Source of the DNA: Xestospongia bergquistia
Lineage: Eukaryota; Porifera; Demospongiae; Haplosclerida; Petrosiidae
Length of the DNA: 64,000 nucleotides
Assembly (NCBI GenBank): GCA_963965975.1
Contig: OZ014414.1
Span: forward strand, 1,959,501 to 2,023,500
Direction: 5' to 3'
Numbering within the stretch: the first letter of the stretch is position 1; the number at the start of each line of letters is the position of its first letter. The translations under genes were made by a program, and so were the position numbers. This document shows, piece after piece, positions 11,940 to 24,345 of the stretch. The notes under the pieces are model-generated. The model did no database searches and was not told the origin of the DNA. It saw nothing but the letters and a program-made list of their open reading frames with translations.

Positions 11940-12420
11940 CACAAATGCACACTGGTAATGGCTACATTTATAAACTTGAAGCTACTCAAGATGTTTATAT
12001 TTACAACAGTTCAAATTATAACTTTTGTGACTTTTAATTTGTTGCTAAAAAACCCATGTTATCCCAAGGAAAGATAGTATTACGATTACAAAATCTCATA
12101 CATACTTATTAACTGTTCAATTAGGCAAAGATATATTTATATTGCTTGTGTTAATCATCAATCTGATATGGCATAGACTAATCTCTTCTTAGTTCTGAAT
12201 GGAATTCATGTTACTGATATAACTGTACAAGATAATGTGCTTCAATTTACTAATCACCCAAGTAAACAATACATGAGTTTGATATTACTGATGCATCTTG
12301 TAATTGGAAATTTAAAGTGTTCTAACCTGGGCCACTAATTAGAATTAAGAAGGGCTTGGTACACATTTCTACTAGCCAAGAACATACTATTGGTAACCTT
12401 ATGTTAATATTCTTTGTAAT
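11940..12420 (+). pseudogene. Decayed DNRLRE/CBM96-like gene, opposite strand
   Basis: On the plus strand the frame begins around TGNGYIYKLEATQDVYIY, the family's N-terminal mature sequence, followed by a degraded V-L-R-L-Q-N strand, a YMSLILLMHL-type remnant of the Y-I-E-F-D-I-T region (about 12265) and a terminal HTIGNLMLIFF region matching the family C-terminus. Many stops and frameshifts. It is the only family member in this orientation, pointing to an inverted duplication. Confidence 0.75.
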
Positions 12421-12429
12421 TACTAAGGC

Positions 12430-13730
12430 TTTAATTAAGTACTTACTTTGTATTCATGAGAGTTGATATAGTTGGTCTCAATTGGATCAGCCATCATGTA
12501 AGTTAAAACAATAAATTAAGAAGTAAGTGATTATGTATATGTATAACATAAGTATTATTTTTTGGATTGAAACAACATTTTCATGTGTGCATATAACTAT
12601 TTAATTGTTAATCAAGTAATACAGTGGAGTGAAATAGATTGTCTTCTGTCAATCTTGTAAAGCATGGTCTACTTCCTTAGATCCGAATAGAAGTGACACT
12701 GCAAGTTATATACAAATAATTTAAAAGTTTGTTATTTTAGTGGACAATGCATTCAGTTTAATATCAAAATCTGTTGGTACTCAGTTATAAAATATGTATG
12801 TGTATATATTATCTCACTATATAAGAGAAGCTATAAGAAGTGTCTTTACTCATTAACATCACAATGGATATATCAAGTAAAGGTCAACAACTCATCAGAT
12901 GCTGTCTTTATTAATTATAGTAGGTTTAATTTAGTTATAGACATAATATTAATACTATCAACAAACAAGGAATATGTCTTACATAATACAATATCATAGA
13001 AGTCAGACTGATTAATTAAGTGTGTATGAAATTATTAGGTTTTATCGTCATGATAACACTTGTATATACCTTATAAAAACTTATAAACTAAACATAGTCT
13101 GTTTATGTCTGTGATAATCAGAAGAAAGTGTATATAATTGATGTAATTGATGTTTTAAGTTTAATGGGTTCTACTGCCTTTATATTTTGGCTTCTTATAC
13201 ATTATGGATTATACATGTTTGTATTATACATAATATTATAATGTCAACTTTGACCTTTTTATATGCTTTGATAACATAGAAAAACATTTCTGTATTAGTA
13301 TTTAGTTGCCTGACTATAAAACATTATAGACTATATAATCTCTTCTTGATCAATCATCTTATTTAACAATTATCTTATTTAACAATTATAATTAATCCTT
13401 TTTCTGTTAATATCTTAAAGAGAAGAGTTATTGAGGACGTACACATGTATATGTACATATGTGCTTAAATAATACATTGTTCATGTATCAGTAATATATT
13501 TGATCTGTTGTGTGCATTTTACCATGCTTTAGACAAGTTGATATGTAGATATGATATTGAATATATTTTTAAAAAAAGGTGCCTGAACAATATACCTAAA
13601 AACATTTTTTTAGAAAATATGCTTGCACAATATAGCTAAAAAGCAAAATATTGAGAAAAAAAACATTCCTAATATTTTATAAGGGGCATTAAACAATAAT
13701 ACAGCATTGAGTATGAATGTTTGCTTTTTG
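12430..13730. repeat. Spacer with module copy
   Basis: No gene. The recurring module is present at 13090-13400, ending in the short A-rich block and AAGGGGCATTAAACA that precedes the 3' end of each intact gene of the left cluster (compare 515-545 and 3265-3290). Confidence 0.5.
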
Positions 13731-13732
13731 GT

Positions 13733-14416
13733 TCATTGTGTACAAAGGACAAGAACAAAAGCTTTCTTGCCAGTAGTGTGTTCTTTGCTGAAGAAACGGG
13801 CCTCATGTCCATCTTGATCCTCATTAGTAGCCCTGACCAGAACACCGTAATTATCTTCTCCTGATTTCCATTTCTGAGCTACTGTAGTAATATCAAACTC
13901 TATGTAATCATCAATTGGACGGTTTGTAAAAATATTCACAGTATCTTCCACATGACGTTCAAAATCAGTTCCATCCAGATCTAAGAAAGGACTATTCCAG
14001 GCTGTATTAGATTGACGATTGATACTAGTTGCTTCGTCTTCACGCCACGCTTGCTTGATTTGATGAACTTGAAGTTCTCGCGAAATAAATGGAACTTCTT
14101 GTACTGTCATAGAGCTTTTCTTATAAGAATACCAGTAACCTAAATACATTTTTGCTGACGTGATCTTGCGACATGTAGATGGGAGATTTTCAAATTGCAA
14201 TAATATTCTACTCTTGGGTAAACCAGTGTGCTTTGCAACAGCTAAAAACTTTTCATTGTTATGATTTGAACTGTCGTGAATATAAACGTCTTGAGTAACG
14301 CTAAGGTTATAAATGTAGCCATTACCAGTGTCCACTCGGTCGTTAGTAGCACTGGAAAAGCTTACCAGAAACATGACTACACTTGTAGTAAGAACTGCAA
14401 TTGAGAATGTATTCAT
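13733..14416 (-). CDS. Secreted DNRLRE/CBM96-like protein, copy 3
   Basis: Single-exon gene, 227 aa. Signal peptide residues 1-24 (ending SFSSA), then VDTGNGYIYNLSVTQDVYI, R-I-L-L-Q-F, an aromatic MYLGYWYSY strand, DDYIEFDITTVAQKWKSG and NYGVLVRATNE. Both family cysteines are kept (STCRKI and final VLCTQ). It is full length with no frame damage, about 10 kb from copy 2 with two dead copies between. A secreted binding protein is inferred; no enzyme motif is seen. Confidence 0.8.
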   Translation of the reverse strand: MNTFSIAVLTTSVVMFLVSFSSATNDRVDTGNGYIYNLSVTQDVYIHDSSNHNNEKFLAVAKHTGLPKSRILLQFENLPSTCRKITSAKMYLGYWYSYKKSSMTVQEVPFISRELQVHQIKQAWREDEATSINRQSNTAWNSPFLDLDGTDFERHVEDTVNIFTNRPIDDYIEFDITTVAQKWKSGEDNYGVLVRATNEDQDGHEARFFSKEHTTGKKAFVLVLCTQ

Positions 14417-14508
14417 TTTCTTGTCAATGACTTTCCAAAGAGTTGATTGTAATTGAGATTTAGTAAATGAATAGTCGTATGCTGAATCTTTCGTACCTTA
14501 TTCGTCGG

Positions 14509-14517
14509 CTTAAATAG
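14509..14517 (-). promoter_or_regulatory. TATA-like box of the copy 3 gene
   Basis: CTATTTAAG on the minus strand, 93 bp upstream of the ATG at 14416, in the same flanking context (GACAGTCTATTTAAG) as copy 1. Confidence 0.55.
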
Positions 14518-14519
14518 AC

Positions 14520-17500
14520 TGTCTGATCGCAACTCGAACAAATAGAACCCGATTAACTTTATACTTCAATTACACTAGTAGATACAGTTTAAACATTACA
14601 ACCTATCAACTTCAAACTAATATAATATTAATTAGTCTGACATTCTTCAATGTACTTTGTGTAAAGTTATTTATAACTTGTAAGTTTCTCTTAACATTCA
14701 GTATCACATATATATGTATTGACTTGTCTAAGATAAACGACAACACATCAAACTGATCGAATATATTTTATTAAGGACGTATGTACTAGTATATCTCCTC
14801 GCAAACTCTGTTCGTAATAGAAAAAAGTACTAATTACATTTTTCAAATGAAAATGTGCATAATAAAGAGCAGACTACAGACTACATTGTCACTTTAAAAG
14901 CCACTAATAATTAATAAAATATTCTCCTGTTGATTATAACTATAGGAAAAGAAGAACAAAATCAAAAAATCCTTTCAATGAAACACAAATAATTATCATA
15001 CTCTATATTGTATTGGTGTTTAATGTACATTCTGTAATATCAGTGATATTTTGAAATTGTTCTTTTTCCCTCAATATTTAATATTATATATACATGCCAA
15101 ATTGTCTAAGATACACATCAAAATAATCCATACCTTCACAAGTACAATGCATTATTGAAGCGCATATACAAGTATGACTTTTAGTCATAAAAACAGTCAA
15201 TATTTAATTATACATATTAATATATATATAATTATAGTATTAATATGTGGAGTTACATACAGTGCTTATATCAAGAAGTAGACATAATACAGGGAAACAT
15301 TATATGAATATAATAACATATTCCATTTTTTAATTTAAATGCCTATTTGGTCTAAATTTGTTAATATATTGTTACTGTTAGTATAACGACGTGTATTACA
15401 GTGATTATATATAAGACTATAGGAGAAGCTTCAAGTATATACAGTCCTTACTAATTAATGTCACAGTTAATGTATCATGGTCAACCATTCAGATGTCATA
15501 TTTTATAAGTATAATTTAGTATTAAAATTAATATTCACTCTATCAACAAACATGGAGCAATTCCTGCATAGTATGATGTCATAGTTGACAGAAAGTCTTA
15601 CATAGTATGATGTCATAGTATGGCATCATAGAAGACAGACCAATTAATTATATTTGTGTGAAATTGGTAGGTTTTAATGTTGTGATAACATTTAAATTTG
15701 TCTTTGATAAGATTTGAAAATGCCTAATAGGAAATAATATAATAAACATAGTCTATATATGTTAATTACAATTGGATAAAAGTCAGCTGTTTATATATAC
15801 TAATGTAATTGATGTTTTAAGTTTATTGGGTTAATATGTCCTAGTTATGTCTAGCATTCTTTCAATTTTGGCTTCTTTCATACATTATACATACTTGTAT
15901 TATATATAGAATGTCAACTTTGACCTTTCACTATGATATCATGACATAAGGCAACATTTCTGTTTTTATAATTAGTGACCTTTTAAAGTGACTGAGACAT
16001 CATAACCTGTAGTCTTCTCTTTATCAAACATCTTTTCATTTGATCATTATAATTGATTCTTTAATTCTGTTAATTACAAGAAGAGAATGTGATGACACAT
16101 ACCTATACATGTAATATATATGCTTCAATAGTGCATTATACATGTATAGATAGATAATTTATTTAACTTACTTGAATGTGGTAGTGTACCTTAGACAAGT
16201 TTAGATGTACATGTGATACTGAATTTTGAAATGAAAAAAAAACAATTGTAAAATATAACTAATATTACACAAGTGTATTGTAGAATGTCAGTCTAATTAA
16301 TATTATATTTGTTTGAAGTTGATAGGAATAGTTTGTAATCTAGTGCAGTCCCAACTTGTTAATATCACAGTAGATGTATAAAAGTCAACCACTCAGATAC
16401 CACCTTAATATTACTTTAAGTTTAATATTACTATAAGTTTAATTTATTATATTTACACTATCAACAAACAGGAACTATTACCTACATTGTATGATATCAT
16501 AATCGACGATTAGCAGACTAATTAATATTATATTTGGATAAAATTAATTGCTTTAAAGGTTATGATAAGATTTGTATACGCCTAATATGAACTAATCTAA
16601 TGAACATAGTCTGCGTATGTCTTTGATGATTGGAAAGAGGTTAACTGTTTATATAATTATACTAATATCATTGAAGTTTTAATTTTATTGGTTTCTAATG
16701 TCTAAGCTTTAACGTCTTCTTTAATTTATACAAGGTTTCATTTAGTATTAGAAATAATATTTCTACTATTAACAAACATGGACATTATTTGTGTGAGTTT
16801 GATAGGTTTTAATGTTATGATAAGACTTGTTTGTATCTTATATGAGCTATCTGATTAAACATAGTTTGTTTATACTTTTATGTACCATATGTGCTTTAAT
16901 AGTGCATTGTTTGATCTACTTAATATATTGTAGTCTACCTTAGACAAGTTGATATGTATATATGATTTTGAAATTTGTGAGAAAAAAGAACAATAGCAAT
17001 AATTATATATATGTATAACATTACATATACACAAGGTACATTGAAGAAAGACAAACTAACTAATATTATATTTGTTTAAAGTTGATAGGGATAGATTGAT
17101 CATAATTAACAGAAAGTCAGACTAATTGACACTATATTTGTGTGATATTGTTATTGCTGAGCTAGTATATTAAGCACATAGTCTGTATATGTCACTAATA
17201 TTTGAAAGGAAGTCAATTGTTTATGTATACTAATGTACTTGAAGTTTTAAGTTTATTGGGTTCTAATGTCTAAGTTATGTCATGCATTCTTTCCATTTTG
17301 GGTGCTTTTATACGCTATACATTATACATACTTGTAATTATACATAATATAATTAATGTCAATTTTGACCTTTCACTATGATATCATGAGAACATTTCTG
17401 GGTTAATAATTAGCAGGCCTTTAAAATGACTATGAGAGCATACAGTAATAGGGTCTCTATTAAGCAAATCCTCATTTTGACATTATAATTAATACTTTAT

Positions 17501-17720
17501 TACGTTAATATCATTTTGAGAGGAGATTATAGACATATACATGCACATCTACATATGCTTTGTACACATATATGTAATATTTTTGAACAGCTCGATGTAT
17601 TGTATAGTGTGCCTTTGATATGTACATGTGACATTGAACTTTGAGAATAAAAAGAACAACTATAAAAGATCACAAATATTACACAAAATGCAATAAACAA
17701 TAATACAGTATTGAGTGTGA
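14520..17720. repeat. Spacer of diverged module copies
   Basis: No gene recognised. Module copies occur at 15740-16080, about 16610-16760 and 17190-17500. Inverted-orientation material sits at 14590-15130 (for example the ATCAACTTCAAACTAATATAATATTA segment near 14607). A frame on the minus strand at 17527-17799 is mostly module sequence running into the next pseudogene. Confidence 0.5.
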
Positions 17721-17726
17721 AAAATT

Positions 17727-18060
17727 TTTGCTCATTGCTATGGCAGTTACAAATTATATTAACATAAAGTTCATCATTAGCTATTGAAATGGATATCACT
17801 TCCTTCTTGATCTAATCAGTAGCCCAAACCAGAACATCATAGATAGGTTCTCCTGATTTCCAATTATGAACTGCCAAATAATATCAAACTCTATATATTG
17901 TTCAACTGGACAGTTTGTATAAAATTTCATATTAAATGTATATGAATTGCAGCATCACTTACGTCCAGAGCTAAGAATTGACTTGTCCATAGAATACCAG
18001 ATACACTAGTTGTCTCATTCCACTGTTTCTTGATTTAATGAATTTGTTTTATGAGTAAAA
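17727..18060 (-). pseudogene. Decayed DNRLRE/CBM96-like gene fragment
   Basis: On the minus strand the sequence keeps the family order: the GAACAATATATAGAGTTTGA stretch (Q-Y-I-E-F-D, near 17900), the GGAAATCAGGAGAACC stretch (K-W-K-S-G-E, near 17855) and the TGGGCTACTGATTAG remnant of R-A-T-N-E. The N-terminal half is missing beyond about 18060, and stops interrupt the frame. Confidence 0.65.
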
Positions 18061-18069
18061 ATGCCTTCA

Positions 18070-18810
18070 TGAGAGCTGTTAGTTGAGTCCTTCTTGGTGC
18101 AACTTCTATGATGATGTAATTTGTACTATGACAATGACATCACTATGTGTCATAAGGTTTTGGTTTAGGGTTTAGGTGATGGATGTCATCATATATATAT
18201 ATATATTATATATATATATATATATGGGCTTAATATTATTGAAAATTACGTAATTAGAAACAAGAGAATCTAACTACAAAATTTTGTCTGGACTACTAAT
18301 GAAAATGAAGACTCAACATCAACATTTCCTTCATGAACTTGTGTATATAATTAATGACCTGCAATTAGAATTATGATTTTTGCATAGATCAAAATAGTAA
18401 TAATAATGCAGAAATAATGGACACCTGTTAGACTATCAATAATATTTCTATAATAATGGTAAGCAATAAGGAGATCTATACAAAAATCATCAATCTAACT
18501 GCTTATCATTAATAATATACAAACATTCTTGATAATCTGACAGCTGTTACCTCAATATCATAACAGAACTAATCACTCTAGCCTTCCACACTATATCTGT
18601 ATTACCTCATGAGCCGTGGTTCATTCAGCTGTTAAAAGTTTCCAACAGTCATCCACTAACTCTGTAAGACCAGGAAATAAAGTCTCAAAGTGTGTATCAA
18701 ATCAATCTGCAATTAGAATGATGATGTTTGTATAGACCAAAATAATAATTATAAATAAGATACCTGTTAGACTATCAATAATGTTTATATTATTATGGTA
18801 ACAATAATGG
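18070..18810. repeat. Receptor-upstream dispersed repeats
   Basis: No gene. A TA microsatellite lies at 18196-18226. From about 18340 the sequence belongs to a block duplicated at 26220-27420. Within it are the dispersed inverted-repeat family with GACACCTGTTAGACTATCAA (18421, 18759) and the block AATCACTCTAGCCTTCCACAC (18569), which recurs at 8510, 26470, 29897 and, interrupted, at 30241/30744. Confidence 0.6.
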
Positions 18811-19064
18811 GATCTGTCTCAAAGCATCATCATACTATTTGCTAATGGTGAAGAGTATCTAGAAGATTTTGAAAACAATGTGGACAATGTTGATATATTA
18901 ATGTCTTCTGGACTTGTAACTGCAAAGAGGAAAAGAATTTCAAGATCTCTCGAAAAATACACAAAATAACTAAATATTCTTCTTGTGTGACGTCTAATGT
19001 TTTCATTTTTAACATACTTATGAGGAAATATAATGCAAGATGTCATAACTACACGAGTTATGAA

Positions 19065-19539
19065 CAGAGGGGTAGGAATGAAGTTTAAGTTCGGGGGGCT
19101 GACTTTATAATTTAGTTGCATTATATTATTAAACTTTAAAAATGACCAAAAACTAATTCGTCTGTCATTAAAGGAAACAAACTCTTTAGCTATTTCTAAT
19201 AAGTTTATGTTATCAGTATGGTCCTTATGTGTACATAACAGCATGACATAGTTTAGTTGTTCTTGGGTCATTGTACTTTCTAGATATTTTTTTAGTTGGC
19301 GTAAGGTTAAAAAAATGTATTCCGTTCTATTAATACTTTTGTTATAGCAATTAATTTTACAGAAGGTAACATGACCACACAATAATGTGGTGATTGATTG
19401 TTAATGTACACCAATTAACACAATAACCACTTCAGTCAAGAGGTTATTGTGTACATAGTCTCGAGTGCAAATCAGGGGGCTCAGCCCCCAGATTTGAAGT
19501 GGGGGGCCTGAAGCCTCCCTGCCCCCTTTCTACCCTATT
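19065..19539 (-). mobile_element. hAT-like non-autonomous element, copy 1
   Basis: Element of 475 bp with a CAGAGGGGTAGGAATG left end and an imperfectly inverted CTTTCTACCCTATT right end, flanked by GTTATGAA (19057-19064) and ATTATGAA (19540-19547), an 8-bp target duplication with one mismatch. On the minus strand (19382 down to 19065) it keeps a transposase C-terminal frame with LRQLKKYLESTMTQEQLNYV, the pattern seen before the C-terminus of hAT / ZMYM1-like transposases. The downstream part of that open frame (to 18819) is host spacer sequence. It ends about 130 bp upstream of the receptor A start codon. Confidence 0.8.
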
Positions 19540-19675
19540 ATTATGAATATTCATCATTTGTGATTGAACGTTTATTGACTTGTTTCTTCATTCTCGTTGC
19601 ATAAGTTTTTAGTGGATATTACAAAGACAATTGAAAATAGTCTGCATTCGTGCTGTTAGCCAGCTAGTCATGGTC

Positions 19676-19898
19676 ATGTTTACTGCTGTGTGTCTCTGCA
19701 TCATATCTCTTATTTATCTGTCAACTAAAGCTGGAGATATTAAAATGTAAGTTATATACTAGCGCTGATATAATACTATAACTCTCTGTTTCTCTGTCTC
19801 TCTGTCTCTCTGTCTCTCTCTCTGTCTCTCCCTCTCTCTCTCTACCTCTCTCTCCCTCTCCCTCGCCTTCCCTCCTCCCTCCCTCCCTCCCTCCCTCC

Positions 19899-19934
<36 letters not shown>

Positions 19935-22900
19935 CTTTTTCTCTCTCTCTCTAGCGACATAGAATTCTCACTAGTTCTCCAATATACACCTAATAATGCC
20001 TATAATTGTTCACCATTGAATGTACCAAATGAAGGTGTTCTCATTAAAGCATTAATTGACAATACTACAGTTATTCCACTTCATTTCTATTATGTAAATG
20101 GAACAGAAGATAATTATAAAATTAAACATATTCCCACAGTGACCTTCATTAGCTCATCACTCCTTAATTTAACATATAATACTACTCCATATAATGCTAA
20201 TACATATGCTAAATATACTACATATACTGTTCCATTTACTGCCTCATCAGCTGCTGGACCATATCTTTATAACATTAACATTAACAATGATCTACTGTTA
20301 AATCAAACAGTACGTTTTGCATGGAATCAGACATACAGAGCACCTCGTGCTAATTGTGATGTGTGGGCATTAGACAACATCAGTATATCTCTACAACAAA
20401 ATGGATGTTATCGACAAATATATCAACAAGATTTTAACAATTGGAAAACTCCTGGTTGGGATCTTATTAACTCAACTATCTCATTTAAATCTAGTCAATG
20501 TGATAGTTCAAGTGGTTGTCTTTATTTTACTGGTGGTCCTGACTATAAAGTAGTAGCAAGTCGTCAAGCAACATCCCCAATGTTAGATCTTCATGTTATT
20601 ACACCTGTTACTCTACCATCTTCACCTACTACTTATAAAGAGAATATGTGTAATAATGATGAAAATATAATGTAAGTAATATCTTTATATATCAAGAAAT
20701 ATAATGTATTTTTTTCTCAGAATTATAAGTTTCTTACTTCAATTAACTCAATTCATTGGACCTGGTCCATGTACTGATACCTCACCTAATGCTATCCTTC
20801 TCTCTCTACATTCTGAAGATACCTCATCACCTTTGGCATACTTTGTACCAATGGGTAACAAATACTGGGCATATTTTAATGGTAGTAGTTTATATAATGT
20901 TCCAATATACTCTCCTAGTAGTACTCAGACTACATTAATTACATCATGTCTTAATTATAATACCAATCAATTTTCATTGAGTTGGATACAAGAGAACTAT
21001 ACTATTAATAAAGATATCTGGAGTCTTAGTGAAGTCAATATAACATTGAAACATTATGAGTTATGTTATAACAATGAGTGAGTAATAATTCTTATATTAT
21101 ATTCTAATTATATCTTTGTAGATCTTGGAGTCTTTATAATGGGAATATATCACAATCATTATCTACTAATAACAGTACATTGTTTTTTCATAATGGAAAT
21201 GGGTCATCACCACGTTGTGCTAATCTATCTCTCTCCTATCATTGTCACATATCATTAAGTTCTGTAGCAACCTCTAGTATTGAACCATCAGTATCAAGTA
21301 TAATAAGTATGACCAGCAATAATATCATAACTACACCATCTCCAAGTCCAATAAATTGTTCTATTGATAGTATATGGCCAGAGACACAACCAGGTTATAA
21401 TGTCACTGGTTCTTACTGTTATAAAGGAACTGTTAATGGTAAATGATAATTCTCCTTACATTATAATCCTCTTCAACAGGTACCAGACTATGTAAACAAG
21501 ATGGAAAGTGGGATGATAAATTTTGTTTTACTAGTAAACTATTTAATAGTATATTATCAAAAGTATAGCACTAATAATATAATTTGTAACATTATCTCTC
21601 ACTCTATTACATACACAGATCAATAGTTCTTCTTTAATAGCTTTGGAAATTTTAAGTGAAAATAATGAAGAGATAACAGTTGATCAAACCATTTTCTTAT
21701 TGTCTGTTATTGTTAATAACCAGTTAAACCAGTCACCAGAACCCATTTCAATTAATTTCACTAAGGTATGTACAATATAATGTAATTAATTACAGTTCAT
21801 GATATTATCATAGTATTTTAATAATGTTATTAATAATATACTGACAAACAAGACCATTCCTAATAATGAGGTTAATTTATAATTGATTACTGGATAATTA
21901 TATTAATACTTACAGGATAAGAGGCGATCAATTGGTAGTCAACTCCTCCTAACATTAGATATATATGCACTATATCTTTATAATACTACAGGACTACAAA
22001 TGATAGGAGATACTACTGGTAGGTACTGTGTAAAATTTATTGGTTGATTTAACTAATATATAATTATACACTTTGCTAATTTGATTACTAATGTAATATT
22101 TAAGTAGCAATATAAACAAGTACATTAGTAATAATAACAGTATTGTGCTTACTTTTTAACAAAAAAAGCTTTTATTTGCAGCTTGTATAACCAAGTAATA
22201 CTTAAATCAACCAATAAATTTATACAGTGTATATATACATAAGTTGCTTACTTCATGTCTCTCTTGTATATATAGCATTTATTGTTAAAGACATTGCAAC
22301 TATAACTGGTCCAATTCAAGCAATATCTCTTAATAATAATTCTATTACATTACCTCCTGATATATTTGATAATCTACCAGTTAAAATAGCTTCATTTTAC
22401 TACCAGAACTTATCAAGATGGTTACCTCCTGATCATACTAACCATTTTATCATATCTCCAGTTCTTTCTTCTACTAATTGTACAGACTGCTCTATAACAG
22501 ATCTGAATACTCTGGTTAATATTGTGTTTAACCTATCTAGTCAACAGGTATAACAAGACATGGTCGCTTGTCATAGCAATTCTTGTTCCTCTACACAGAT
22601 ATCAAGTACTGATAATTTATCTTGTGTATATTGGAAGTTTCAATTGTACATAGTACATGAAAATATATAATGAGTGTATTATATCTCCTATTAGATCTGA
22701 TATAACATTACCAAGTGGTGAGTGGAATACTAATGGGTGTGGTCTTATTAGTCAAGAAGGCTCAACAATAACATGTCAATGTGATCATCTAACACACTTT
22801 GCTATTCTACTTAGTCCAGGAGTACAAGTACATTAGTCTGTCTGTATGTATATATAAATGCCCATTTGATAGGTTAGTGACAAAGATCTCAAGATCCTTC

Positions 22901-24345
22901 AAACTATAGGTGTTATGTTATTACCTATCTCTTTGATATGTATGTTACTGACAATATTGACCTATCTTTGTATGAGGTAATACAAACACACATATATATC
23001 ATTGATGATATATATGTCAATAGATCACTGTGGAATATAAGGAACTATATTCATGTTATGTTATGTAGTAATTTATTGGTAGCACAACTCTTGTTTGTAG
23101 TGGGCATTGAACAAACCAAGTATTGGGTATGTGGTCATGTGACTCTCATGTGATATTATTGGCGTGTATGATTTAAGTTTGTATGTTCAGCAATAGCTGT
23201 AGTACTGCAGTACATGTTTCTAGTGACATTTATGTGGATGTTAATGGAGGGTGTGGTCTTATACGTTGCTTTGATTAGGGTCTTTGTGTCACGCCCTAAA
23301 CAATACATTATACGTTTTACACTACTGAGTTATGGTCTGTTAATTATATTCATTGATATATCAATTATTTTGATAATTATTAGGTATTCCTGGACTATAT
23401 ATGTTGATTATAGTACCCATTGGGTATCTGGTTGGTACTCATGAAATCCACAGCCACTACTTATTTTACAAAAATAAAAAACTGATTGCGTGAGTAGTAA
23501 AGTCATAAAAACTTAATATATTTATCAATGTTTATAGATGTTGGTTAAATTATGAGAGTGGATTTATATGGACATTTATTGCACCAGTTATCCTAATACT
23601 TCTAGTAATTTTAATGAATAGATGGATTGATAATAATGTGATGACACTATTCAGGTCAATATTGGGTTCTTCATCATGTCTATTGTGATAATAAGAAGAC
23701 ATCAAAACCGTCAACGACATAAAGATGAAACTGCTAACATCAAGTATGATGTAATCATTTTGTTAATTATAATATTTCTCACAGACAACTGATAAAATCT
23801 TCTATATCACTTACTATAGTGATGGGTATAGGATGGCTAGCTAATGTTCTTTTTTTCTCAGACAAATTACTTTTTATTGCATATATAATGACAGTCTTTA
23901 TTGCTGGTCAAGGTATTATTATCTTCATACTTTATGTCCCACTCTCTAAATCTGTAAGTCGGACTATCATTACTAATGAGAATAAATATCACACACACAC
24001 ACACATATACACATACAGGTTAGAGAGGCATACTTAAAAATGTGGTATAATAAACAGAGAAAATCTCAAATTTTCAGCAAAAATTCTTTCACTAAAGCAA
24101 CTTCATTGAGGACATCAGTGAGTTCCATAATCTCTTTATCATGATATCTTTTTTTTTTTACAGAATGTTGTTAAAAAGTCTGAAACATCAGTTCCTTCTG
24201 TTAATAACTCTGGACAATATAGTTTAGAAACATTTGATGGTATGTATATGTATAAAATGTAGAGTTGGTAATAGTCTTTTGTTCAGATACTTTGAAGATA
24301 GTAAAGAACACTGAAGAATGTAATGAAACTAAACTGGTCATGTAA
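19676..24345 (+). CDS. Adhesion GPCR with reelin-type repeats, copy A
   Basis: Twenty exons joined at GT-AG borders: 19676-19746, 19955-20671, 20721-21077, 21122-21438, 21480-21562, 21619-21765, 21916-22018, 22276-22547, 22599-22645, 22695-22827, 22873-22976, 23024-23126, 23178-23334, 23384-23489, 23538-23604, 23655-23743, 23785-23953, 24019-24117, 24164-24239, 24287-24345. They sum to 3276 nt, an uninterrupted 1091-aa frame. Order: signal peptide (about 1-20); reelin-like sub-repeats (about 30-440: VRFAWNQ, CDVWALDNISI, DF-x-W, LYFTGG, LSWIQ); Ser/Thr stalk; HRM domain (461-503, W-P and three Cys); GAIN domain; GPS with CVYW, GEWNTNGC and CQCDHLTHF, predicted cleavage Leu737|Thr738; seven TM helices (about 752-1012); tail ending TKLVM. 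A further Met at 19670 is not conserved in other copies, so 19676 is used. Ligand unknown; surface chemosensory or adhesion role inferred. Confidence 0.85.
19783..19954 (+). repeat. CT microsatellite in intron 1 of copy A
   Basis: Pyrimidine-only CTCTCTGT/CCCT run ending in the exon 2 acceptor CTAG at 19954. It forms an extreme polypyrimidine tract. Equivalent runs of different length occur in all other copies. Confidence 0.9.
22026..22229. mobile_element. Mariner-like MITE in intron 7 of copy A
   Basis: A 204-bp insertion with inverted ends of about 27 bp (left end CTGTGTAAAATTTATTGG; right end, inverted, CACTGTATAAATTTATTGG) flanked by TA on both sides (22024-22025, 22230-22231). Copies B, C and D have the empty site at the same intron position. 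TA duplication and the TACAGTG-type end point to the Tc1/mariner group. No coding capacity. Confidence 0.8.

Noticed and set aside
18819-19064. Downstream half of the minus-strand frame 19382-18819 as transposase
   Set aside because: It lies outside the element's 8-bp target duplication and reads through host spacer; only the part inside 19065-19382 is transposase-like.
19721-19960. Minus-strand frame rich in Glu/Arg
   Set aside because: Antisense of the CT microsatellite in intron 1; low-complexity artefact. The same applies to 38451-38669.
20756-20938. Repeated 60-codon frame within exon 3 of each receptor (also 32807, 39431, 47148)
   Set aside because: Alternate frame of exon 3; conserved only because the exon is conserved.
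19955-21438. MAM domain as the identity of the receptor N-terminal region
   Set aside because: The V-W-A-L-D-N-I-S-I motif superficially fits MAM, but the following D-F/W/C/L-Y-F-T-G-G and second R/S-W-x-Q cycle fits reelin-type sub-repeats better. Not excluded without a profile search.
23214-23444. A 76-codon single-exon membrane protein
   Set aside because: It is exon 13 (TM3) reading through the 49-bp intron 13. Splicing gives the expected TM4.
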